Shown: one piece after another, positions 9,472-17,772 of the stretch
How the letters are laid out: every line of letters begins with the position of its first letter
Numbering within the stretch: the first letter of the stretch is position 1
Assembly: GCF_029626035.1 (NCBI RefSeq)
Contig: NZ_JARUBE010000003.1
Coordinates: forward strand, 4,526,001-4,590,000
From: Micromonospora sp. WMMD980
GTDB taxonomy: Bacteria; Actinomycetota; Actinomycetes; Mycobacteriales; Micromonosporaceae
Reading direction: 5' to 3'
DNA: 64,000 nt
Notes under the pieces: generated by a model
Seen by the model: only the letters and a program-made list of their open reading frames with translations
Database searches by the model: none
Told to the model about the DNA's origin: nothing
Program-made: the position numbers and the translations under genes

Positions 9472-9803
9472 GTTATTTGGTTGCGATCACTCGGCCGCGG
9501 CGTTCGAGCCCGTCGGGGCACGAAAAAGCACGCCCCGATCGCCTGCCACGGGGGAAGCGGGCGATTGGGGCGTGCAAGACAGAGCTTAACCACAGTGTGC
9601 CAGCCGCACAACGGGTGCAGCTGGGTCAGATTTCCGACCGACGCGCCACCCCCCGAAAGGTTTACATCATGCATTTAACGGTGGGTCATCCCGCCGGAAC
9701 ATGACGGGTCCGGCGGGATCACCGCTCGGGTCGGGCCCCGGCCGGCCCGGCCGGGGCCCGACCCGGATGATCTTCCAAAGTGGATCTCACTACACTTCGC
9801 CCG
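9472..9803. other. Intergenic region with structured elements, possible small RNA on the minus strand
   Basis: No protein gene is visible in these 332 bp. They contain an orphan minus-strand terminator (9528-9575), a CCCGCCGG inverted repeat around 9690-9720 and a long GC palindrome of GGGTCGGGCCCCGGCC type at about 9728-9766 just upstream of the VWA gene. The section 9576-9680 is less GC-rich (AACCTTTC and ATGCATTTAA patches) and lies upstream of the orphan terminator on the minus strand, so a short untranslated transcript is possible. Confidence 0.4.
9528..9575 (-). terminator. Orphan intrinsic terminator, minus strand
   Basis: A 16-bp stem (GCACGCCCCGATCGCC against GGCGATTGGGGCGTGC, one G-T pair) with a 16-nt loop, followed on the minus strand by CTTTTTCG. 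The U-run is on the minus strand only; the plus strand continues with AAGACAG. No minus-strand gene lies upstream (the next gene to the right is on the plus strand), so its transcript is unknown. Confidence 0.7.
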
Positions 9804-11093
9804 GTGATCAACAAGAGACGATCGACGGCCGTCCTGTGGGGACTGCTGGCGGCGACCGCGCTGATCGGTCCGAGCCCCGCCGGGGCCGACGACGAGACCA
9901 CCGAACCCGCCGCCGAACCACCGAAGGTCGAGCTGGTCCTCGACGTCAGCGGCTCGATGCGGGCCCGCGACATCGACGGGCGCAGCCGGATCTCCGTCGC
10001 GCAGCAGGCGTTCAACGAGGTGGTCGACGGCCTGCCGGACGAGACACAGCTCGGCATCCGGGTACTCGGCGCCACCTACCGGGGCAAGGACAAGAAGCAG
10101 GGCTGCCGGGACACCCAGCAGATCGTGCCGGTCGGGCCGGTGGACCGCACCCAGGCCAAGGCCGCCGTCGCCGGACTGCGTCCCACCGGGTTCACCCCGG
10201 TCGGACTGGCACTGCGGTCCGCCGCGCAGGACCTGGGCACCGGCAGCACCGCCCGCCGGATCGTGCTGATCACCGACGGTGAGGACACCTGCGCCCCGCC
10301 CGACCCGTGCGAGGTGGCCCGGGAACTCGCCGCCCAGGGCACCCGGCTGGTGGTCGACACGCTCGGTCTCGCCCCCGACGAGAAGGTGCGCCGGCAGTTG
10401 CTCTGCATCGCCGGCGCCACCGGCGGCACCTACACCGCGGCGCAGAGCGCCGAGGAGCTGACCGGCCGGATCAAGCAGCTGGTCGACCGGGCCCGCGACA
10501 CCTACACGGCCACCCCGGCGGTGGTCGGCGGCACGGCGGCGTGCGACGGCGCCCCGCTGCTCGCGCCCGGCGTCTACACCGACCGGGAGACCTTCTCCGA
10601 GCACCGCTGGTACCGGGTGCCGGTGCGCCCGGGGCAGGAGCTGCGCGCGTCGGTGAGCGTCGCGCTGGACCGGCCGGTGAACCCCGACTACGGCGTGCTG
10701 CTGCGCGCCACCGCGCCGGACGGGCGGGAACTGGTCCGCGGCGTCGACGCCGGTAGCGGACGCACCGACGTGGTCTCCGCCGGCCTCCGCTGGTCGGCCG
10801 CCGAGGAGGAGGAAGCGGCCACCCCCGAGCCGACCCCCAGCGGTACGCGGGCCGCCCGGACCGTCTGCCTGGTGGTCAGCAACTCGTTCGCGGCCCGGCC
10901 GGGCACCCGGGCCGAGCCGGGCATGCCGGTGGAGCTGACCGTGGACGTGGTCGCCGCCTCCCCCGCGCCGGACGGGCCGGACCTCGGCCGCGGCTGGGCC
11001 CTGCTGCTCCTGCTCACCCTGGCCGGCCTCGTCACCGGGCTGGTCGCCGGGCTGCTCACCCGCTGGTGGGTCGCCACCTGGAGGGAGAACTGA
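9804..11093 (+). CDS. Secreted/membrane VWA-domain protein
   Basis: A 429-residue protein with an N-terminal signal peptide (KRRSTAVLWGLLAATAL, cleavage near AGADD), a von Willebrand factor A domain (about 35-225) with an intact MIDAS start DVSGSM and ITDGEDTC, a beta-rich second half (240-390) and a C-terminal membrane helix (about 400-420) followed by Arg/Trp. It is therefore probably anchored facing outward. I prefer the GTG at 9804, which gives a compact signal peptide; a GTG at 9780 would add eight residues. The next gene follows after 2 bp, so the two form an operon. Likely metal-dependent adhesion or protein binding; partner unknown. Confidence 0.85.
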   Translation: MINKRRSTAVLWGLLAATALIGPSPAGADDETTEPAAEPPKVELVLDVSGSMRARDIDGRSRISVAQQAFNEVVDGLPDETQLGIRVLGATYRGKDKKQGCRDTQQIVPVGPVDRTQAKAAVAGLRPTGFTPVGLALRSAAQDLGTGSTARRIVLITDGEDTCAPPDPCEVARELAAQGTRLVVDTLGLAPDEKVRRQLLCIAGATGGTYTAAQSAEELTGRIKQLVDRARDTYTATPAVVGGTAACDGAPLLAPGVYTDRETFSEHRWYRVPVRPGQELRASVSVALDRPVNPDYGVLLRATAPDGRELVRGVDAGSGRTDVVSAGLRWSAAEEEEAATPEPTPSGTRAARTVCLVVSNSFAARPGTRAEPGMPVELTVDVVAASPAPDGPDLGRGWALLLLLTLAGLVTGLVAGLLTRWWVATWREN

Positions 11094-11095
11094 GG

Positions 11096-11869
11096 ATGCG
11101 TACCCTGATCCGCGCCGCGGCGGCGACGGTCGCCGCCGGCCTCGCCCTCGCCCCGACCGCCGCCCTCGCCGCACCGAGCCCCTCGCCGGGCGCGACGACC
11201 GTGGCCAAGGCCGGCACGTCGTTCCTCACCGCCACCACCATCGCCGCCGGCCAACCGGTGCGGGTGGGCGCCTCCACCGGCGACCACCTCTACTGGTCGT
11301 TCCGGGCCGACGCCGGGCAGGTGCACGAGGTCGGCGTCACCGTCACCTTCGGAAAGCCGCGCTCCGGCGTGTCCACCTGGACCGTCGACGTGTTCGACGG
11401 GCTGCGTCGCAGGCAGGCCTGCACGGCGGGCGCGCAGACACCGACCGCGGAGGCGACGGCCACCAGCGTGACGCTCGGCTGCACGTTGCGTCGGGTGCGG
11501 CCGTGGGCCGAGCCGTGGTCGGGCGACCCGCTGCCCGGCACCTACTACGTCCGGCTGTCCGTCACCGACCTGCCCGAGCCCGACCTGGGCGCGCCGATCG
11601 ACGTGGACCTGGTGGTCGGCGCCGCCGACGCCGGCGGCGGGTCCGGCGACGACGGTGAGCTGGCGGCGCCGCTGGTGCCGAACACCCGGGCCGGGACGGT
11701 GCTGGCCGCCGAGCCGACGCCCGAACCGGTCGCCGAGGAGAAGACCGACCTGACCGGCTGGCTGCCCCAGGCCGGTTCGCGCTGGGTCTGGACCGGCGTC
11801 GGCGGTGTGCTGGCCGCCGTGGCCGGCGTCGTCGGCTTCGCGCTCACCCGGCGGCCCCGCCGCCGCTGA
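11096..11869 (+). CDS. Secreted protein with C-terminal membrane anchor
   Basis: A 257-residue protein with a clear signal peptide (MRTLIRAAAATVAAGLALAP), a beta-rich extracytoplasmic domain with two or three Cys (RRQACTAG, VTLGCTLRR) and a single C-terminal transmembrane helix before RRPRRR. It begins 2 bp after the VWA gene, with GGAGGGAG near the end of that gene serving as ribosome-binding site, so co-translation is likely. The external domain (GDHLYWSFRADAGQ, GTYYVRLSV) resembles pre-peptidase C-terminal type beta sandwiches and may be the partner of the VWA protein. Precise function unknown. Confidence 0.82.
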   Translation: MRTLIRAAAATVAAGLALAPTAALAAPSPSPGATTVAKAGTSFLTATTIAAGQPVRVGASTGDHLYWSFRADAGQVHEVGVTVTFGKPRSGVSTWTVDVFDGLRRRQACTAGAQTPTAEATATSVTLGCTLRRVRPWAEPWSGDPLPGTYYVRLSVTDLPEPDLGAPIDVDLVVGAADAGGGSGDDGELAAPLVPNTRAGTVLAAEPTPEPVAEEKTDLTGWLPQAGSRWVWTGVGGVLAAVAGVVGFALTRRPRRR

Positions 11870-11927
11870 GACCGCGACCGGTGGTCGCCGCGAACCCGAC
11901 GCGGCGGCCACCGGAAGCGCCGGCGGG

Positions 11928-12197
11928 TCAGAGCGGACGCGGACCGCGCGGCACCCAGCCGATGAACCGGTCCTGCAACGCGGTGACCGGTGCGCAACGC
12001 AGGTCCTGCGTGGCGGCGGCCAGACAGGAACCGAGATAGACGCTCAACGACGCCCGGTCCACCTGGTACTCGATGAGCAGGTGCCGGCGTTTCGTGGCGC
12101 AGGGCCAGTCGTCGCCGCACGAACCGCAGGTCCAGTCGGGCGTCACGGGGACGTGCTCGCCGGACCGGGGTTCCGACGCCTCCGCACCGGGGGTCAT
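11928..12197 (-). CDS. Small conserved cysteine-containing protein
   Basis: An 89-residue protein with the motif WTCGSCGDDWPC (CxxC...C, about residues 23-34), followed by a helical stretch LLIEYQVDRASLSVYL and a C-terminal RFIGWVPRGP. The pattern of WTCxxCGxxWPC plus a DLxCxP...RFxGW tail recurs in small actinobacterial proteins. Some are labelled flavin reductase in databases, a name the sequence does not justify. The ATG at 12197 has a strong GGAAGGAG ribosome site 7 bp upstream. It may bind zinc. It converges on the VWA operon and diverges from the PPTase gene. Confidence 0.75.
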   Translation of the reverse strand: MTPGAEASEPRSGEHVPVTPDWTCGSCGDDWPCATKRRHLLIEYQVDRASLSVYLGSCLAAATQDLRCAPVTALQDRFIGWVPRGPRPL

Positions 12198-12314
12198 CGG
12201 CCACTCCTTCCATGGATGTCGACACTGCCTCCCCCCGCAACGTTCCTTCAGCGCCACATCGCGCTAGGGCGTTACGGTACGGTCACCGCGTGTTCCCGTC
12301 ACCCACCGACGCTC

Positions 12315-12971
12315 GTGCGTGATTTGTTGCCGCCCATCGTCGCCGTGGCGGTGGCCGGCCCGGCCGACTGGTCCGGCGAGTTGCTGCCGGCCGAGCGCGC
12401 CGCCCTGGGCGACCGCGCGGTGCCCAGCCGCCGGCGCGACTTCACCGCCGGGCGGGTGTGCGCCCGCCGGGCCCTCACCGCGCTCGACCTGCCGGTCACG
12501 CCGGTACCCGCCGCCACCGACCGCGCCCCGGTCTGGCCCGCCGGCGTGGTCGGTGCGATCACCCACACCGACGGCTACTGCGCGGCCGCCGTCGCCCACG
12601 CCGCCGACCTGCGCGCCGTCGGCATCGACGCCGAGCGGCACCGCCGACTCTCCGAGGGGGTACGCCGGAAGGTGTGCCGCCCCGACGAGGAGGCGGACCT
12701 GGCCCGGCTGCCGTCCGGTCCGCCCTGGCCCACCGTGCTGTTCAGCGCCAAGGAGACCGTCTACAAGGTCTGGTACCCGCTCGTCGGCACCTGGCTGGGA
12801 TTCCCGGACGCCCGGGTCACGCTCGACCCCGACTCGGGGACGTTCCACGCGGAGATCGCACCGGCCCGGCTCGCCGCCGCTCCGGTGCCCGATCCGCCGT
12901 CGTCGGTGACCGGACGGTTCGCGGTGGACGACGACCTGGTGCGCACCGCCGCCGTCCTGGCACACCGGTGA
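12315..12971 (+). CDS. 4'-phosphopantetheinyl transferase, Sfp/EntD type
   Basis: Transfers phosphopantetheine from CoA to a Ser of carrier-protein domains (PKS, NRPS or fatty-acid synthase). The 218-residue product has the Sfp-type signatures: the substrate-binding SRRRDFTAGRVCARRAL block near 37-53, AITHTDGYCAAAV near 81, the Mg-binding VGIDAE motif near 103-108 and FSAKETVYKVWYP near 143-155. The GTG at 12315 is the only reasonable start given family length. No carrier-protein genes lie in this window, so it probably acts in trans on secondary-metabolite synthases elsewhere. Confidence 0.93.
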   Translation: MRDLLPPIVAVAVAGPADWSGELLPAERAALGDRAVPSRRRDFTAGRVCARRALTALDLPVTPVPAATDRAPVWPAGVVGAITHTDGYCAAAVAHAADLRAVGIDAERHRRLSEGVRRKVCRPDEEADLARLPSGPPWPTVLFSAKETVYKVWYPLVGTWLGFPDARVTLDPDSGTFHAEIAPARLAAAPVPDPPSSVTGRFAVDDDLVRTAAVLAHR

Positions 12972-13046
12972 GGGCCTGACGGCCGGGTTGCCTCCGGCTT
13001 GTACCGTCGTTCCGACTGAAAATCCCGAAGGTGCCCAAGGAGTACG

Positions 13047-14396
13047 GTGAGCCACCCTCAGCCTCCGTCCGGGTCGCAGGACCCGAACCAGCAGCCGCCG
13101 GAACCGCCGACCGAGGCGTTCTTCACCGCGCCGATGCAGCCGGTGTCCGGCAGCCCCTGGGCGAAGCCCGCCCCGGACGCGCAGCCCACCTCGGGCGCGC
13201 CGCAGCAGCCGATCTCCGGGGCCCCCGCCTCCGGGACGCCGCAGGCGCCCACCTCGGGCACGCCCTTCCCGGCACCGCCGACCGAGGCGTTCCCGCCCGC
13301 GCCGCCGACCGAGGCGATTCCACCGGCACCGCCGACCGAGGCGTTCCCGCCCGCGCCGCCGACCGAGGCGTTCCCGCCGGCACCGTCCACGGCGGCCTTC
13401 CCGCCGGCGCCGCCCACCTCGGGCGCGCCCTACCCGCCGCCGGGCGGCGGCCAGCCACAGTCGGGAGGGGACTACCCGCAGGCCGGCGGCTACCCACCGC
13501 CGAGCGGCCCGTACCCGCAGGCCGGCTCCTACCCGCCGCCGGGTGGCTCCTACCCGCCCGCCGGCGGCTCCTACCCGCCCGCCGGCGGCTCCTACCCGCC
13601 GCCGGGTGACTCGTACCCGCCCGCGGGTGGCGGCTACCCGCCGCCCGGCGGGGCGCAGCCGCCGTACCCGCCCACCTCGGGCGCGCCCTACCCGCCGCCC
13701 GGGCAGTACCCGCCGGGGGACGCGTACCCGGCCGGGCCGTACCCGCCGCCGGCGCAGCCGTTCGGGCCGCCGGCGAAGAAGTCGAACAAGAACGTCTGGC
13801 TCACCATCGGCATCGTGGCGGCGGTCCTGCTGCTGCTCTGCTGCGGCGGCGGCATCTTCGCCATCTACAGCGGGGCGAAGAAGACCCAGGAGGCCATCGA
13901 CAACCTGCCCACGCCGGGCATCACCTACAGCGACCCGGTCGACGCCCCGACGACCGGTGCGCCGTCCGCCACGCCGCAGCCGGGCACCACCGACAACGAG
14001 ACGTTCAACATGCCGGCCGGCGACAAGCTGATCATCAACGACGATGAGGGCACCATCGAGATCACGGTCGGCAACTTCCGCACCAAGGACGCCGCCTGCC
14101 GGGAGTTCATGCCCGGCCCGAAGAACGGCATGTTCCTGATCGCCGACGTGACCGCCGAGGTCACCAAGGGCATCGGCTCGATCAACCCGTTCTTCTTCAC
14201 CTGGAAGGGCGCGGACGGCACCGAGGAGAGCGGCATCGGCGGCGCGTTCTCCGGCTGCGGCAAGCTGATGACCTCGGGCAACAACCTGCCGGCCGGCTCC
14301 AAGCGCAGCGGCCAGCTCATCTTCGACGTCAAGGACCGCAGCGGCGTCGTCGAGTACGAGCACCACCTGCGTACCGCCGGGTCCTGGAAGCCCTGA
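13047..14396 (+). CDS. Pro-rich repeat membrane protein with DUF4352-like C-terminal domain
   Basis: A 449-residue protein. Residues 1-245 are low-complexity: first tandem PPTEAFPPA-type heptads/octads, then GGSYPPAG-type repeats. A membrane helix follows (about 252-275, with CCGGGIFAIYSG), then a C-terminal domain (about 320-449) with strands and two Cys (DAACREF, SGCGKL), resembling the DUF4352 immunoglobulin-like fold found in actinobacterial lipoproteins and membrane proteins. The GTG at 13047 has AAGGAG upstream. Cytosolic Pro-rich tails of this type often bind cytoskeletal or signalling proteins; the exact role is unknown. The repeats probably vary in number between strains. Confidence 0.82.
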   Translation: MSHPQPPSGSQDPNQQPPEPPTEAFFTAPMQPVSGSPWAKPAPDAQPTSGAPQQPISGAPASGTPQAPTSGTPFPAPPTEAFPPAPPTEAIPPAPPTEAFPPAPPTEAFPPAPSTAAFPPAPPTSGAPYPPPGGGQPQSGGDYPQAGGYPPPSGPYPQAGSYPPPGGSYPPAGGSYPPAGGSYPPPGDSYPPAGGGYPPPGGAQPPYPPTSGAPYPPPGQYPPGDAYPAGPYPPPAQPFGPPAKKSNKNVWLTIGIVAAVLLLLCCGGGIFAIYSGAKKTQEAIDNLPTPGITYSDPVDAPTTGAPSATPQPGTTDNETFNMPAGDKLIINDDEGTIEITVGNFRTKDAACREFMPGPKNGMFLIADVTAEVTKGIGSINPFFFTWKGADGTEESGIGGAFSGCGKLMTSGNNLPAGSKRSGQLIFDVKDRSGVVEYEHHLRTAGSWKP

Positions 14397-14414
14397 CGCC
14401 CGCGCGACCCCGCA

Positions 14415-14450
14415 CGAGGGGGCCGGTTCCGCCCGGGACCGGCCCCCTCG
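14415..14450. terminator. Hairpin terminator after the Pro-rich protein gene
   Basis: A 16-bp stem, CGAGGGGGCCGGTTCC paired with GGGACCGGCCCCCTCG (one mismatch), with a 4-nt loop, 18 bp after the stop codon. There is no U-run, which is usual for actinobacterial terminators. Confidence 0.65.
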
Positions 14451-14526
14451 CCGTTCGGACGGTCCCGCCGCGCCGTTCGGGCCTTTCCATGTGCGCGCGC
14501 CGGCCGACGACCGGCAGGCTCGAACG

Positions 14527-15246
14527 ATGGCGAACGAGACCACCATCCCCCTGCTGCCCTGCCGGCTCCTCGACGACGTGGCACCCTTCTACCAGGCTCT
14601 CGGCTTCGAGGTGACGCACCGGCAGGCCCGCCCCAACCCCTACCTGGCGCTCCGCCGGGAGGACCTGAACCTGCACTTCTTCGGCATGCCGGAGTTCGAC
14701 CCGGCCGACTCGTACGGCAGTTGCCTGGTCGTGGTGGACGACCTGGTCGGCCTCCACCGCGCCTTCGCGGCGGGCCTGCGCGCCGCGTACGGGAAGGTGC
14801 TCGTCTCCGGGGTGCCCCGGATGACCCGGCCCCGGGCCCGGGGCAACGACCACGGGCACACCGGCTTCAGCATCGTCGACCCCGGCGGAAACTGGATCCG
14901 GTTCGTAGCCCGCACCAGGACGCCCGGTGCCGACGAGGACCCCACCGGGCTGGCCCGGGCGCTGCGGAACGCGGTGGTGCAGGCCGACTCACGGGGCAAT
15001 CCCCGGCAGGCCGCGAAGATCCTCGACGGCGCGCTGGCCCGGCCGGACGCCGCCGACGATCCCGCCGTCCAGGTGGAGGCGCTGGTCTACCGCGCGGAGC
15101 TGGCACTGCTGCTCGACGAGCCGAAGGCGGCGCGGGACCTGCTGCGTCGGGCCGGCGCGGTGCCGCTGGGCGAGGAGCCACGCGAGCGGCTCGCCGACAC
15201 CCTCCAGCACGCCGCCGACCTGTCCGCCGCGCTGCCGGCCGGCTGA
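14527..15246 (+). CDS. Bleomycin-resistance/glyoxalase (VOC) domain protein with helical C-terminal repeat region
   Basis: A 239-residue protein. Residues 1-128 form a VOC domain of the bleomycin-binding type (PLLPCRLLDDVAPFYQALGF start, LNLHFFGM, GHTGFSIVDPGGNWIRFV end). Residues 140-239 are alpha-helical, with TPR-like Ala/Leu patterns (AKILDGALARP, ALVYRAELALLLDEP). Such proteins bind drugs or small hydrophobic ligands without metal catalysis. The extra helical region is unusual for a simple bleomycin-binding protein and may mediate protein contacts. ATG at 14527. Possible self-resistance role, but no antibiotic cluster is adjacent. Confidence 0.85.
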   Translation: MANETTIPLLPCRLLDDVAPFYQALGFEVTHRQARPNPYLALRREDLNLHFFGMPEFDPADSYGSCLVVVDDLVGLHRAFAAGLRAAYGKVLVSGVPRMTRPRARGNDHGHTGFSIVDPGGNWIRFVARTRTPGADEDPTGLARALRNAVVQADSRGNPRQAAKILDGALARPDAADDPAVQVEALVYRAELALLLDEPKAARDLLRRAGAVPLGEEPRERLADTLQHAADLSAALPAG

Positions 15247-15261
15247 ATCCCGCCGCTCCCC

Positions 15262-15316
15262 CGAGGATCTTGGTACGACACGGCCCACGGAGGGGCCGAG
15301 AACTACCAAGATCTCG
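15262..15316. repeat. Nested inverted repeat with GATCTTGGTA arms
   Basis: Outer arms CGAGGATCTTGGTA and TACCAAGATCTCG (one bulged G) enclose an inner CGGCCC/GGGGCCG hairpin. The element follows the VOC gene stop by 16 bp and may terminate it. The sequence differs from the GGGGCCCC/GTTAAC family; only this one copy was noticed in the window. Confidence 0.6.
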
Positions 15317-15524
15317 CGAGGGCGGCCGAACGGGTGGGCCTCTGCGGGACCGCCGGCCGTCGTGGCTCGGGCCGAACCGTCGCCTGTGCTCGGCGGGGCG
15401 GCGGCGGCTCTCATCGGTCGGTCCGAATACCGCCACCATCGTCATGGCTGGTTGCCGAACTGTCGCCACGGAGCGCTCCGGTCGACCGCTGGCAACTGTT
15501 GAGAACGCAAGCAGACTGGAGCGC

Positions 15525-16256
15525 GTGACGTATCCATCACCGGCTCCCGCCGGGTCGGCGCACCCCACGCCGCAACAGTCGAGGTGGCGTCGGCTCTCCG
15601 GCGGCGCGAAGGTCGCGGTCGTGTCCGCCGGCGTGCTGGTGCTCTGTTGCTGCGGCGGAGTGGCGATCGGCGCGGGCAGCGACTCCCCGGCCGCCCCCGG
15701 CAAGAAGGGCGCCGCTCCGGCCACGTCGGCGACGAGGACTGTCGAGGCTGCCGCGCCCGCGCCGGCGATCGTGGATCCGACCGCTTCGGCCCCGGCGCCG
15801 CCCGCGTCGCCGCCCGAGTCGAGCCGGAGCGCGTCCCCGCCACCCCAGGTTCAGATCAGAACCGTCTCCTCGACTACGAGGATCGCCTACCCCACCAGGA
15901 CGGTGAAGGACGCCACCCTGGCGCGCGGGACGAAGAAGGTGCGCATCCGCGGCGTCGCGGGCGTTCGCACCCTCACCTATCAGGTGACGGTCACCGACGG
16001 GGTGCAGACCGCGAAAAAACTGATCCGCTCGGTGGTCACCAGGCAGCCCGTCGCACAGGTCGTGGCCGTCGGCACCAAGCAGACGCGCAGTTGCGATCCG
16101 AACTACAGCGGGGCCTGCGTACCGATCGCGAGCGACGTCGACTGCTCGGGCGGCAGCGGCAACGGTCCGGCGTACGTGGACGGTCCGGTCCGCGTCATCG
16201 GTAGCGACATCTACGACCTGGATCGGGACGGCGACGGAATCGGGTGCGACGACTGA
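15525..16256 (+). CDS. G5-domain membrane protein with Excalibur-like C-terminus
   Basis: A 243-residue protein with a cytoplasmic Ser/Pro N-terminus, a transmembrane segment (about 27-47 with VLVLCCCGGVAIG), a Pro/Ala/Ser linker, a G5 domain (about 125-185: TRTVKDATLARGTKKVRIRG then VTVTDGVQTAKKL and VVAVGTK), and a C-terminal Excalibur-type calcium-binding segment ending DLDRDGDGIGCDD with conserved Cys. G5 domains bind peptidoglycan or glycans. The GTG at 15525 is preferred; an in-frame ATG at 15444 exists. This architecture resembles the surface modules of Rpf proteins but without a lytic domain. Probably cell-wall associated. Confidence 0.85.
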   Translation: MTYPSPAPAGSAHPTPQQSRWRRLSGGAKVAVVSAGVLVLCCCGGVAIGAGSDSPAAPGKKGAAPATSATRTVEAAAPAPAIVDPTASAPAPPASPPESSRSASPPPQVQIRTVSSTTRIAYPTRTVKDATLARGTKKVRIRGVAGVRTLTYQVTVTDGVQTAKKLIRSVVTRQPVAQVVAVGTKQTRSCDPNYSGACVPIASDVDCSGGSGNGPAYVDGPVRVIGSDIYDLDRDGDGIGCDD

Positions 16257-16336
16257 GGGACCGGTGCCACCCACCCGGCGTTCGAGCACGTCGGTCGCGG
16301 ACGGTGGTGCGTCCCGCGCACACCTATGCTGGGTCG

Positions 16337-16801
16337 ATGGTTCTCGCGGACGTGACCGGCTCCTGGGTCGGCACCAACGGCTTCCGGTTGATGCCCGCCG
16401 ACCCGCTCGTCGAGTCGCCCGCGACGCTGACCGTCGCGACCGCCGCCGGGGGTCATCTGACCACCGTGGCCTACTCCTGGGTGCATCCGGACGACGGCCC
16501 GCAGGACGGCCTGGTGCTGATCGCCGCGGGTGAGTCGCCGGGTTCGCTGGTGGCCTGGTGGGGCGACTCGTGGCACCAGCAGCCGACGACCATGTCGCTG
16601 ACCGGCGCGGCGGACGACGCGAGCCCGGTCGAGCTGAGCGGCGAGTACGGCGGCGGTTGGGCCTGGCGGATCGTGTTCGAGACCGACGGGCCGGGCCGCC
16701 TGCGGATGCGAATGGACAACGTCGTTCCGGCCGACCAGGCCGAGCCCGACGCGCCCGCCGGCCCGTATCCGGTCATGGTCACCGACCTGCGCCCCGCCTG
16801 A
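16337..16801 (+). CDS. Hypothetical protein, 154 aa
   Basis: A small acidic protein starting MVLADVTGSWVGTNGFRLMP. It is predicted to be beta-rich: WVGTNGF, TLTVATAAGGHLTTVAYSW, LVAWWGDSWHQ and WAWRIVFETDGPGRLRMRMDNV, with many aromatic residues, and a VMVTDLRP ending. The pattern resembles lipocalin- or DUF1579-like heme/lipid-binding barrels (G-S-W then W-x-D-S-W), but I cannot place it in a named family. No signal peptide or membrane segment. It stands alone between the G5 gene and the proteasome-like gene. Confidence 0.75.
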   Translation: MVLADVTGSWVGTNGFRLMPADPLVESPATLTVATAAGGHLTTVAYSWVHPDDGPQDGLVLIAAGESPGSLVAWWGDSWHQQPTTMSLTGAADDASPVELSGEYGGGWAWRIVFETDGPGRLRMRMDNVVPADQAEPDAPAGPYPVMVTDLRPA

Positions 16802-17017
16802 CCGCGCCCGGCAAGCCCCGCTGCCGGGAAGCCGCGCAGGTGTCAGCTCACCGTGCCGGTGACGGTGCCGCCCGACCGGGTGAGACGGTCAGCTTCGTGC
16901 CGCTCCGGAGGTGGGACGTCTGGGTGACCCGGTGGACGCGCCGGCGTCGGGGTGTAGGCGGGCGGACGGCCGGGTACCTCGCGCCCGACCCCTCACCCCC
17001 TGCTCAGGAGGCTCTCC

Positions 17018-17713
17018 ATGACCGTCGTACTCGCCGTTGTCTGCAGCGACGGGGTGGTGATCGGCGCGGACTCCCAGATCACCGAGAGCGGCCGCGGTCT
17101 GAGCTTCCCCGCCCAGAAGTTGCACCCGCTGGGCTCCTGCGCGGCCTGGGGCGGCAGCGGCGCGCGGGGAGTACTCAACGACCTGCGCCCCCTCCTCCAG
17201 GACTCGGCCACCGCCATCCTCGAAGCACCGGACATCGGCGGCGAGTTGCAGGAGCGCGTCCTGCCCGTCTTCAAGAAGCACTACGAGAACTACATTCCGG
17301 ACGTACCCGGCGAGGGCAGCGGCGGCGGGGTGTCGGCCTACCTGCTCGCGGCCGGCTACAGCCAGGGCGCACCGTGGATCGTGGAGATCAACCCCAACGG
17401 GCTCATCGGTCGCTACGAGGACGTCGGCTTCCACGCCATCGGCTCCGGTGCGCCCATGGCGCAGCAGGCCGGCGCGCTGCTGTCCCACTTTCGGATGACC
17501 ACCCGCCCCGTCGAGTTCGGCGTGGTGGGCGTGGTGCGCGTGCTGGAGGCGCTGGAGCGGACCTCGCCGTCGGTCGGCGGTCCGTTCAGCGTCGCGTGCA
17601 TCCGCGAGGAGGGTGCCCACCACCTCGACGAGAAGGAGATCACCAAGGCGCTGAAGGACGCCCAGCGCTGGCGCGACCTGGAAGAGGAAGCGCTCGATCG
17701 GCTGTTCGACTGA
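17018..17713 (+). CDS. Proteasome beta-type Ntn hydrolase, stand-alone
   Basis: A 231-residue protein with the hallmarks of a 20S proteasome/HslV-type N-terminal threonine hydrolase. After removal of Met1 the nucleophile would be Thr2 (MTVVLAVVCSDGVVIGADS). Asp18 and Lys34 occupy the places of canonical Asp17 and Lys33 (GADSQ; QKLHPLG). A glycine-rich loop GGSGARG and an IGSGAPMA motif follow. Unlike PrcB there is no long propeptide, and no alpha-type partner, ATPase or Pup gene is nearby. AGGAGG lies upstream of the ATG. It may form a self-compartmentalised peptidase. Family membership is likely; substrate and assembly are unknown. Confidence 0.85.
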   Translation: MTVVLAVVCSDGVVIGADSQITESGRGLSFPAQKLHPLGSCAAWGGSGARGVLNDLRPLLQDSATAILEAPDIGGELQERVLPVFKKHYENYIPDVPGEGSGGGVSAYLLAAGYSQGAPWIVEINPNGLIGRYEDVGFHAIGSGAPMAQQAGALLSHFRMTTRPVEFGVVGVVRVLEALERTSPSVGGPFSVACIREEGAHHLDEKEITKALKDAQRWRDLEEEALDRLFD

Positions 17714-17731
17714 CGCCGCACAGGTTCGAAG

Positions 17732-17763
17732 AAGGCCGTCTCCCAACCCGGGGAGACGGCCTT
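17732..17763. terminator. Bidirectional terminator between proteasome-like gene and tRNA-Ala
   Basis: A perfect 13-bp stem AAGGCCGTCTCCC/GGGAGACGGCCTT with a 6-nt loop. It is followed by TGAAC on the plus strand and CTTCG on the minus strand. It can end both the plus-strand gene and the minus-strand tRNA. Confidence 0.8.
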
Positions 17764-17772
17764 TGAACTGGG

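Noticed and set aside
9576..9700. 6C-type actinobacterial RNA because of a CCCCCC run and hairpins
   Set aside because: The two C6-loop hairpins of that family are not present; only the generic terminator is supported.
13283..13660. CRISPR-like repetition in the Pro-rich gene
   Set aside because: Repeats are in-frame codon repeats (PPTEAF and GGSYPP types) without spacers; protein low complexity, not CRISPR.
12315..15246. Biosynthetic gene cluster suggested by a PPTase and a bleomycin-resistance-like protein
   Set aside because: No PKS, NRPS, terpene or RiPP genes are nearby; these two genes are not enough to call a cluster.
16802..17017. Possible remnant coding for a SGGTVTGTVS-like C-terminus on the minus strand
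   Set aside because: Short, without start, and composition is not distinguishable from chance in GC-rich DNA.
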